Positions 1 through 8,784 of a stretch of 64,000 nucleotides of DNA are shown here, piece after piece; position 1 is the stretch's first letter; each line of letters begins with the position of its first letter. The notes under the pieces were generated by a model. The model did no database searches and was not told the origin of the DNA. It was given only the letters and a program-made list of their open reading frames with translations. Both the position numbers and the translations under genes were made by a program. Origin of the DNA: Agapanthus africanus (lineage: Eukaryota > Streptophyta > Magnoliopsida > Asparagales > Amaryllidaceae); assembly GCA_030015575.1 (NCBI GenBank), contig CM057340.1:752873632-752937631 (forward strand), in the 5' to 3' direction.

Positions 1-47
1 TACAACGTTAGGACTTGCCTGTAAACACGAGGGAGGTAAACTAAAAA

Positions 48-213
48 CACTCCGAAATGAGTACATAAACTAGAAACTCCGAAATGAGTGAATAAACTAG
101 AAACTCCAAAACGAGTGAATAAACTACAAACTCCGAAATGAGTACATAAACTAGAAACTCCGAAACGAGTGAATAAACTACACTTCCGAAATGAGTGAAT
201 AAACTACTTCACG
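48..213. repeat. 27-bp tandem repeat, about six copies
   Basis: Imperfect tandem array with a 27-base unit centred on ACTCCGAAATGAGT followed by an AT-rich stretch ending AAACTAGAA. Copies differ by a few substitutions (GAGTGAAT or GAGTACAT, CGAAATG or CAAAACG). Each unit contains a small dyad (ACTC, six-base spacer, GAGT). Tandem repeats between pol and the 3' LTR are known in Tat/Ogre-lineage elements, which fits the plus-strand LTR downstream; that link is an inference. Confidence 0.85.
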
Positions 214-411
214 CTAGATTGAGACATCAAGCAACAGAAGGGTGCAACTCATGGGCTTCAGGGTTTAAAACTACATCCCTTAAAAATCGAAATTTGAGTT
301 AATGATAGATGAAGATGCTTGTGTCTGCTCGCTATCTTCTCAGATCAAGATTCAAAAAAGTTCTGTATGATACACCAGCCTGAAACCGGTTGTATGCTAC
401 GTATTACTCTA

Positions 412-453
412 CACTACTTCACTCACGTGTATACCTCCGTGAGTAAAGTAGTG
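412..453. repeat. Strong 16-bp-arm hairpin
   Basis: The arm CACTACTTCACTCACG at 412-427 pairs with CGTGAGTAAAGTAGTG at 438-453, with one mismatch and a ten-base loop. It begins with CACTA and ends with TAGTG but is only 42 bases long and shows no 3-bp target duplication, so I do not call it a transposon. It lies downstream of the antisense ORF at 621-1154 and could be a transcript-end structure of that ORF. No other function is visible. Confidence 0.7.
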
Positions 454-620
454 GGGGAATTTTTTACACCGGTTTAAATTACGTTTACAGTTATGTGTGA
501 AAGAAGGCTCATTCATACACGCGCGTGGAAGGTTGCAACAGTAGGATCAGAGGAAGAACAGGTGTTAGAAATGAAGCACTCAGTAGTCAACGATAAAAGG
601 AAAGTATTTAAATAAACATT

Positions 621-1154
621 TTATGCTACAGGAAATAGATCACCAAAAAGGGGATCAAAGGTACAAGGGTTTACAAAACTATGAATAAAGTTTTCTAAAG
701 CCCTCTCAGCCTTCTCCACCATGTCGAGGCGGCGATCTTCGCGAGGAGTTGCTCCTCATCGGTTAGTGTCGTGCCCATCGGCGAAGGAAGACATGATGGT
801 CCGCTGAGCTTGTATCTAGCTTAGCAGCTGAACAGAGCGATCTCTCAAAGGCTTGGTAATCAAAAGTGCCTCATGAAAGCACTCGATCTTGTCCTCAGCT
901 GCACCGAGTATTGTCGGAGTCATCTCCGCTGGATGAGAGGGAATGTCATCGAGCACAGACAGGAAGATCATCCGGAGCCAAATGGAGCCGATGGAAAGAG
1001 GAGATCCTCTACGAGTCAAGAGCTCGTGCAACACCGTATCACATTGGGCATCCGTAAGAGCAGAATTCATCAAGCGTGCAACAAAACGATGAACAATTTC
1101 CTCAATGGGCACCTCTCATGGCTGTCGATTAGCATGCGGACGATTGCAAGACAT
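621..1154 (-). pseudogene. Antisense ORF beside a Tat/Ogre-like LTR, 177 codons with three stops
   Basis: One minus-strand frame runs from ATG at 1154-1152 to TAA at 623-621. It is interrupted in frame at codons 13 (1118-1116), 113 (818-816) and 133 (758-756). The product would be a small mixed-charge protein; I recognise no domain. A TATA-like TTTATAAT lies about 60 bases upstream (plus 1214-1221), followed by a CT-rich leader, so it looks like an independent transcription unit. Known background: some Tat-lineage retrotransposons carry an extra ORF in antisense orientation between pol and the 3' LTR. The position here, with tandem repeats behind it and a plus-strand LTR in front, matches that arrangement. 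Two of the stops (TGA before GAG and before GGA) are explained by CGA to TGA and the third by CAG to TAG. Alternative: an unrelated captured gene. Identity is unproven. Confidence 0.5.
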
Positions 1155-1739
1155 GACTCTTCTCTATTAAAATGATTCTTTGAAAGTGAGAGAGAAGAGA
1201 AACATTGCTTAGATTATAAAGGGATGCATTTAAGTCTCGGCACAGAAAATGTTGTGCAAGGTGGAACTATTTCCAAGCTCTGACAAAAGAAGGCATTGGA
1301 AAAGAAAGTTTGACTCAGGAAAAGCAGAGAAAGAAGGTGAGAAACCTTCATTAATGGACCAACGCCCCCACGTGCTTCTCACGAGGGCGCCAGCACCAAT
1401 GTGCAAAGCACGGAAAAGTTTCTGGGTAAGAATTAAATTCTTATACGGCACCGCACGTGCTCCTCACGCGGGCGCCACTGTGCAAAGCACTGAAGAATTT
1501 ACTGTATAAGAGTTAAACTCTTAGATGGCGCCGCACATGCTCTTCACGTGGGCGCCCCCCTTAATATCGCCTAGTGTCGCACGAGAAAAACACGTAGGCA
1601 CCAATGTGCAAAGTACATAAGTACCTATTATAAGAATTAAATTCTTAAGTGGCGCCCACGTGCACAACACGTAAACGCCAGCGCCCAAGTAGATTTAAAT
1701 TCTACATTTCCTTAACAAAAAGTTGGGATACTCTTTGAT

Positions 1740-2660
1740 AAATAGAGCCGTTGGATCAAAAATCTAACGGAGATGATAAATTATCAAAATATATAATTAG
1801 GAGAAAACAACTCCCAAATCTTTCTAAATAAGAAAGATGCTCTCGGTTGGATCAATGATCTAACAATAGAATAAAATTCTATTTTTGGGAATATATTCCC
1901 TCAATCATTCCAAACAAAAAGATTGCTCCCTGTAAAATAGAAAACCCTTGGATTAAAAATCCAATGGTAATTAAAAAATAACCATTTTACAGAATAAATT
2001 ATGTATATGGGAAAATATTTCCCCAATCTTGTTAAAAACAAGAGAACATATTCTGTAAAAACAGAAGTTCTTGGATCAAAGATCCAATGGTGGGTAAAAT
2101 TCTCCAACTCAATTTTGAGTCCAATTAAATCAATTAGAATCTCTCGATGAGAGATTTTCTCAAAATTAAGTAACAAACTTGCCTCCACTATATAAAGGAC
2201 CCAAGACTTCAAGTCTCATATAGAAGAAACCCCCCTAAACTTCTGAAAAATACATAAAGCTTCCAAAAACAATAGAGAATTCAATCCTCAAAGAGGAAGA
2301 CTTCCCTTTCAAAAGAAACCTAGGTAAAAGAAATTCAGAGATCAAAATATCTCTTTTTACCTATTTTAAGGGTTTAACCCTTCTCAAAGAACTTGGTTCT
2401 TGCTCTGGATCAGAGATCCACAAGACAAGTCTCCCACAAGTTGAGAATTTAATTCTCATCAGAAAGATCTTGTTCTTGAGAATCAAAGATTCAGAAAAAA
2501 AATTAGGTCCAAAAGAAAAACAAAAGGAAAAAGAACCCATAAAAGAACTTAGTTCTTAAAGAAAAACCTGATACCAGATCTTCAAAAACAAAGATCTTGG
2601 TGATCATTAATGGTCAAAATTCCATTAACAGATATTTAATCTATAAAAAAGAAAAAAGAC
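1740..2660. repeat. Chain of short covarying stem-loops in the LTR
   Basis: Near-continuous series of perfect short dyads. Examples: 1948-1964 (TTGGATT/AATCCAA, loop AAA), 2009-2023 (GGGAAA/TTTCCC), 2028-2042 (CTTGTT/AACAAG, loop AAA), 2051-2066 (TTCTGT/ACAGAA), 2071-2087 (TTGGATC/GATCCAA, loop AAA), 2107-2120 (ACTCAA/TTGAGT), 2138-2156 (AATCTCTC/GAGAGATT), 2368-2382 (AAGGGTT/AACCCTT), 2387-2401 (AAGAAC/GTTCTT), 2406-2420 (TGGATC/GATCCA), 2443-2457 (GAGAATT/AATTCTC), 2543-2557 (AAGAACT/AGTTCTT). Stems are mostly 6-8 bp and loops 1-4 bases, often AAA or a single T. Function unknown. Confidence 0.85.
2189..2197 (+). promoter_or_regulatory. TATA box of the left LTR
   Basis: TATATAAAG preceded by a run of short palindromes and followed by GACCCAAGACTTC. 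It is the counterpart of TATA motifs in the right arm (minus strand, 10263-10268) and the solo LTR (minus strand, 61978-61985). It would drive transcription rightwards through the antisense of the gag remnant. Confidence 0.65.
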
Positions 2661-2787
2661 TAGCACCTCACGTGTTTCCTAAGTGGGCGCCTTTTTAACA
2701 GCGCCCAGCGCCTCACGTGAAAAATAGGCGAGCGCCCAAACTAGAAGGCCAGCGCCTCACGTGAAACACACATGGACACTGAATAAC

Positions 2788-3021
2788 AGTGCTTAGCACT
2801 CCATATAGTGTTTAGCACTGATTGAGCAGCGTCCAGCGCCTCGCATGCTCCTCACGTGGGTGCCACACAAAAAGCGTTGAGCACTTCATATACAGCCAAA
2901 GTGGCTGAGTGCTTAGCACTGATTGGACAGCGCCCAGCGCCGCACGTGCTCCTTATATGGGCACCATATAAAAAGTGCTTAGCACTTCATATACAGTCGA
3001 AACGGTTGAGTGCTTAACACT
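2788..3021. repeat. AGTGCTTAGCACT palindrome array
   Basis: AGTGCT-T-AGCACT is repeated at 2788-2800, 2908-2920 and 2974-2986. Singly mismatched versions sit at 2807-2819 (AGTGTTTAGCACT) and 3009-3021 (AGTGCTTAACACT). The equivalent motif in the solo LTR is AGTGTTAAACACT, in which the fifth base pair is T-A rather than C-G, so the mismatched forms here look like intermediates. Confidence 0.8.
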
Positions 3022-3822
3022 GATTGGACAGCGCCCATAACTGAATGCTTCACATAATACCCATGTGAGCGCCAGAGATTCAAACAAGTGCTTAGAACCT
3101 TTTCATAAAAACAAAGGGGATGAAAAAACAGAGCCCAAATGAGTGCTTAGCACATTTCAATAAAAAGAAAAAGAAAAGACTAAGTAAACTAAGCCTAAAT
3201 TGACTAAGTCTCTGAAATTTTATTGCAGCTAAGCCCAAATTCTCTTTTACTGGATCTTAAGTAAAAATGATCCTAAAATTTTGCTAAGTTGATCTTAGTC
3301 TCAAATTAGACTAACGTATCCTTAGTTAAAATTAAATTGGGCCCAAATGCTCACACATTTAAGTTGATCTTAATTTCAAACCAGATTAACGGTCCTTAAA
3401 TAAACCAAACTCAAATCTAAAACATACGGATTTATACTGACCCGCGCCCTACGGGTGACGACATAAACTAGTCTCCGTATACAATCCATGGACAACCAAA
3501 ACTAACAAAAAAAAACATGGCACGAAGTAGACTGCTGGAGAAGGAGAAAGTAGTTATCACAATGCAGTAACGTAATTAACTGCAGGGGCTTGCGTCTACA
3601 GAGAAGAGCGTCCCTATAATCAAAAATCCCTCATAAAATGAGTGGGAATCTGATGAAGTCTACTACAACAGCCGCGTCTGTCCAAACCTCCGATATATGG
3701 TGCCATAAATCAACTAGGTATCTTCGGAGAGGTGGACGGATAAATCCAAATAGCATCTTCCCCCAGATTCAGGCAAGACGATCCATTCTGGTTCGTCTAT
3801 GTTTCCGGCGGAGAATAAAGGT

Positions 3823-6800
3823 CTGCAGTTCTTGTACGCTGTATGTATCGAGCGCATTAAGTTCCTTGTAGTGTCGAGGCAGAGCCATTGTAATTTGTAT
3901 ACTTTGATTCGTTTCTGTGAGAGTCGATATTGACGGGCGAATGGAGAACACTGCATTAGTTTCTTCCTCGGAGTCGCTGCCAAAAACCAGGATTGGGATA
4001 GATTGTCCAGGCTTATTGTTTTCTTTTTGGGGTTGCCCCGAATATACTATTATTCATCTTTCTCGATATCGCTCCCAAAGATCGGGATAGTGGCCGTGGA
4101 TTTTTGTATACTCTCCGGCCTGTAGCACCTTTCAGTATCCTCGAAGTCTGGAAGAAAGTACTTTGCGTCTTCGTATTTCCGCACTTCATTTACGGAGAAC
4201 GAATTTAGCTTTCCCAGGACGGTGTACTCGGAACCATCCTTAAAATACTTCATATACTGATATTGTATAGAAGAAATGATATTGTACTCATGTAACCAAG
4301 GCCTGCCGAGCAAAGGTTATAGCATGTCTTGGCGTCAATGACATGAAATTTGGCGTTAATGACATGAAATTTGATGTCGGTGATGAGCAGACCGAAGCGT
4401 AGCGTCAGTATTACGGACTGAAGTGTCCGTGACGACTGTAGGTCAAACTCAAAGATGGTAATTTTGTCTCGGGTAAGGTGCTGAACATTCATGCAAATTT
4501 CCTTCAACACTCTCTCATTGATAAAATTAACGGAAGATCCATTGTCGACAAGAATTTTCCCTATCTTGATATCATGGCAGTATCCGGTGACGTATAACGG
4601 GCAATTATGTTCGCACGTACCGAGGAGTAGATTTTCATCGCCGAATGTAATATCAGCCGTGTGGACCTATGCCGGTTCATTTTTCAACTTCTCTTCCACG
4701 AGGAATGCTTGGAACTGATCGGGCTCTTATAATACCTTGATCAGGGAATCTCGTGTCTCTTTGGACAGGAGGAGAGCATCCAATATGCTTAGCTGCGAGA
4801 GTATTTTCCTCAGATGTGCTAGGACGTTATAATCCATCTTGTTTTTCTTATGCGGGTCTCTTGCGGCGAGCTCTTCTACCACTTCTTCATCGAGAGCAAT
4901 TTCTTCGGCGATTTTCCCTTTCCCTTTGTCTTTTTTGTTCGAACTTTTATTTACAGGTCCGAGGTTCTTTTCAAGCAGTGTACGGTTATGCAACTGAATA
5001 TTCTAGCAGTTCCTCTCCTCCTCTTCTTTTTCGGAGGCAGAGTCTTCAAAAAGAGGGTTGAAGGGTGTTTCATCCTCAAAATCACTCCCGAAGGTGAGAA
5101 CTTGAGGTTTTTCACTTTCCGAACTTGTACCAACCATATGACAGTTGCCAGTTGTTTTTTTATGCGTTTTCGTCTCGCCGCTTTTTTGTTGCCGAGTGCG
5201 AGCTTCGCGCTTCTTTTTCTTGAAGTGTTTTCGATGGGCAACATATCTTGCTACCACTTCTTGAAGGTGTTGCACTCCTTGATGGGGTGAGCGACCCTTC
5301 GATGATAGAGGCAATATTTTGGATGTGATTCTTCTCCATCAAAGCATGGGACTCCATGAGTGTACCTCACGAGAGGTGGTAGCTTCATCCCCAGTGATAG
5401 GACTTTGGCGAACTTCTTCTCAATTTTGATCATGCTCTTATTTGTTGCAGGCGTGCTTTAGTTTGGTCGGAGCACTTTATGACTCGTTCTCATCGCAGCT
5501 TCTTTATTCAGACGCTGACGCTTAGTCTTTTCATATATGGTCGTTTCGTGTTCTCGGTCGTCTTTTCTTTTTTGAAAAGCTTCGTTTAAAAGTCTCTCAA
5601 TCGGATCTTCTTTTGGCAGATTCGGGGAATTTAGTGCCGATTCTGCCTCCAGTTCCTCCACGTCGTCTTCTGACGCTGAGGGAGCTTCTTCTCCATATAA
5701 CAACGGATGGGAGATCATGTGGCAACTTCTACATAATCTTCCGCTTCTTCTGATGAGTCATTTCCCTCATTATTGTCACTGTCTTCGTCCTTAAGAATAT
5801 ACTTGAGGAATTCTTCGAGCATGACAAGTGTCCGCGCCTTCTGGTTATATTCTTCCAGCGTATCTATGTATTTCTGAAGCTCTGTGCGCTTGTCGTTATA
5901 CTCGGCAAGCTGCACAGGTTTCTTGGTCTTCTTCTTTTTCTTAGAAGACTTTGAAGGCTTGACTTGGGGGTTTTCCCCTTGTCGGTGGTTTTTGGCGTAG
6001 GACAGGTTTTAACATCCCTTCAATTATTTCAGGTTCAAGTGGGTTTTTCCACCTGACAGCCGGGCATGCATATAGATTCTTCAGCATTCTTTTCGTTTTT
6101 ACTGAAAGAGCTACTTCCCACGGAGCTTCCTCTACAAGCGAGCATGATGCCCCCTGTGCGTCCACCTTTTTGAGAGCATGCTTCTGGGGCGGGTTTACCC
6201 TCCATTTATCAGACAGCACGAACATTTCCTACTGGTACTGGTCTTCAAACCAATTTTTGAATATGTAGCAATTCTCGATTGGGTGGCTCACTATTCTGTG
6301 ATAAGAGCAGTAATTGGGGTTGTTGACGTCGCCGGATTTCACCGGACGCCGCAGGTCTTGTAATGTGATGAGGTTATTATGTATTGCCAGTTCAAACAGT
6401 CTTCTCATCTTTTATGAGGGAACGAGTAGGCACGTCCTAGCCTTTCTTCCAAGAACGGGCGCGGACGCACGTTGTTTTGGCGAGCAGCTGGTTTTGGGCC
6501 ACTCGGTTGTTTTTGCGTATTGGCAACGAAGGCCACTTTCCCTTTACCCTTATTATTTCTAGGGTTCTTATTTAAGGAGGAAGGCCCATGGCCTATCTTA
6601 ACCATTTGGTCCAAATTGTCTATCAGCATCTGGAAGGTGGTAGGTTTGAAGAATGTCATAAACTGGGACATGGTTGATTGAGGGTCGAGGGTCCCGATGA
6701 ACATGCCCACGGCAGGAAACACTTCACTGCATTGTCCGCACTTAGACCACAGGTTCGGCCACCAGATTGCATATTAGACCCAAGTTTCTCCCGGCTTTAC

Positions 6801-8660
6801 CCTGGCATTGATTAATGCCGTGATTAAAGTGCGTTCGCTTGCACTGGCTAACCGTTGCATAAACAGTAGTTCCATTTCTGCGAAGGTTTTCATGGAATTA
6901 TTTGGGATCTCCGAGTACCATTCAAAGGCTGTCTCTGACAAGCTTCTGACAAATTGGCGAAGTAACAGTTTGTCGTCGCCTCCAGTATTGCCGCATAGTG
7001 CTCTGAATTATGCGATATGCTAGTGAGGATTGCCCGTTCCTTTGTAGACATAGAACTTGGGGATTGTATATCCCGGCGGGTACTTAATTTGGTCATACCA
7101 TGCCGGATATGGTCTCCCGGTTCTGACGAGTTGGCCGGCAGCTTCACTGGCCTGGTGAGCATTTATTTGCTGAGCGATGCAGTCATCCAGAGCCGTCTTA
7201 GAAATGGTTTCTTCTTTGGCCGTTGATAAGGCCGGAAGAGAGTTTGATATTTTCCCTATGTCATTCTCAATAATTATTGGCGGATCTTCGACCAGGAATT
7301 CCGGTTTTATCATCATTCCCACCATGTCTTAGAATAAAAGAGCCATCTGCTTAATGTTAGCAGCTTGCTCTGCAGCTTCCTTATCTTTTCTTTCCAGCCC
7401 TCGTCATAAGAACTCTGTATCGGTCTCTTGCTCTTAGCGATGTTCAGCTTCTTTATCCGGACTTTCTTTTTGTCCCGTGAGCGCTTCCATTTTGGTCAGC
7501 ATTTCTTGGAGCTTTTGTTGTTTCTCCTAAACCTTCATCAACGACCGAGTTTGCGATCAGTGACATACCAAGGATGGCTTTTTTCTTTTCCTGAAACCAT
7601 GTAGACCGTATGTATTGTTATTCCCCCGAACTTGGGGTATTTAGATCTTTCGCCATTGGATTTTACCGCTGGCGATGGAATTTTCTCTGGCCACGTTCTT
7701 TTATAGGAGGTCGGAGCTGAATGAGCCATTGTGACAAGCACCTGTTTAGGAAGGGTCCCCCGTTGTATGGCGGAGGAGCGGTCTTTTTCTTGTCGGCCCT
7801 TAGATTTCTTGGGTCGACGAGAATAATTGTCGTCAAGCACAGAGTCCTGGACTTTTCGCCAGACTCTATAGATCTGTGACGAGAGCCATTGATGAGGCAG
7901 CTCCAACTGTTTCCGTATTGGGGCCTCTGCCGGCAGAGATGATTTCTTCAGTACCGCTGCTGGGGTTTTTGCATACCCTCCTGAGTGGGTCAAAGTTGTT
8001 CCCAGTTGGAACAGCAGCGTCGACCTCCACCATAGGAGCAGGTGGGGTGAGCCCAGAGGGAAAGCTGCCCCCAGCTTCTCTCACTCGGCGCCAGTGGCGA
8101 TATCGAGCATGTCGTGGAATGAGAATTGTCTCGGTTTTGAAGGTGTCTTTCTCATGCCCCCTGCATTGCTGAGGAGTTTCGGTTGGCGTTATCCCGTTGA
8201 AGACCGACGTCCTTGTTGGAGTTGGAGAAGAATTGGCCAATCTTTCGAAGACCGACCGTCTTAGAGGGGAAGCACTTTTATCGGCCTCACCCATAGCAGG
8301 AGTAGGGAGAGTTAGCCATTTTAGGGTAGCTCCCTCTGGTATCACGGGCTTCTTTGCGGGCCCGCTCAAGTTCTTGTTCGGCCTATTGAAGATTAAGACG
8401 TCAGATTTGAACGGCTTGCTGATAGGAGCCGTGATGGTTGCCAGCCGATCAAAGACCGACCTTCTAAGAGCTTGCTCTTGTAGTGTTGAGGCACCGAAGC
8501 TCACAGGCGGGAGCATGGTCCCGAAGAAGAGTTCGGTAGTGGCTTGTGTGACCTGCCCCACCGGCATTGAGAAAATGGAGGCCGCGCTAGGCCCATTTTT
8601 CCCTCCTCCAGCTGGGGTGGAGAAGGAATTGTTGTTGCAAGCCGTGCAATGAGAAGCCAT
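3823..8660 (-). pseudogene. Tat/Ogre-like gag-protease remnant
   Basis: Minus-strand coding remnant beginning at ATG 8660-8658, with many frameshifts. The N-terminal part has repeated RRSVF-RL motifs (about 8200-8470). The gag core at 6700-7330 includes the YPPGY-IPKF segment and a WY-IP motif. Two zinc-finger-like CX2HX4HX4C motifs follow, each ending HP and FK-W (about 6240-6330 and 5251-5340), then basic and acidic linkers. A Y-VLAHLRK helix (about 4740-4850) precedes an aspartic protease (about 4250-4600) with active-site VDNGSS and the closing LGRPWLHEYN. Coding continues to about 3823, where it is cut by the inverted LTR. No RT, RNase H or integrase remains. The VDNGS-type site, the linker helix and the long LTRs suggest the Tat/Ogre lineage. 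The missing pol is probably lost to rearrangement rather than an original feature. Confidence 0.8.
4331..4372 (-). repeat. 21-bp in-frame tandem duplication in the protease remnant
   Basis: GGCGTCAATGACATGAAATTT at 4331-4351 is followed directly by the same 21 bases with one C-to-T change at 4352-4372. It adds seven residues (KFHVI repeated) just before the LGRPW motif of the protease. It preserves frame, but the next frame shift lies close by. Confidence 0.85.
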
Positions 8661-8761
8661 TGATTTTTCTGTATAGGAGCAAGACACCAAGTTTTAGTAC
8701 CTCGAACCCAAGGGCAACCGTAGTTCAAGATCACGACACACGAAGAGTGGAGGACAAAGAG

Positions 8762-8779
8762 GTCCCACCGGGCATGCCA
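8762..8779 (-). promoter_or_regulatory. Primer-binding site of the minus-strand Tat/Ogre-like element
   Basis: On the minus strand the LTR ends GGTAAACA, then GATTC, then TGGCATGCCCGGTGGGAC. A TGGCA-GCCCGGTGGGAC block right after the LTR is familiar from many plant gypsy elements. The priming tRNA cannot be named with confidence from this alone. The site fixes the right-hand LTR as the 5' LTR. Confidence 0.65.
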
Positions 8780-8784
8780 GAATC

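Larger units (their letters stand above)
1249..3823 (+). mobile_element. Tat/Ogre-like LTR, plus orientation (left arm of inverted pair)
   Basis: This LTR is homologous, in reverse complement, to the LTRs at 8785-10985 and 59256-62872. The shared end block (3430-3823) carries the CTGCAGGGGCTTGCG segment, the dyad around the Pst-type CTGCAG, and CCGGCGG at the inner end. A TATA box (2189-2197) sets the orientation. The start is uncertain: TGTTGTGC at 1249 is my best guess. The 3' end lacks the last bases (TAAACA in the right arm) and joins minus-strand gag-pol coding sequence directly. No target duplication is seen. Confidence 0.7.

Noticed and set aside
412-453. Geminivirus- or nanovirus-type replication-origin hairpin
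   Set aside because: The stem is convincing but the loop lacks the TAATATTAC/TAGTATTAC nonanucleotide, and no Rep-like coding sequence is nearby.
4850-5290. 146-codon plus-strand frame, hydrophobic
   Set aside because: Shadow of the Lys/Glu-rich minus-strand gag linker; the hydrophobicity is the complement of Lys and Glu codons.
8197-8652. 151-codon plus-strand frame as a gene
   Set aside because: It is the opposite-strand shadow of the gag N-terminal region, whose minus-strand frame has the repeated RRSVF-RL motifs.
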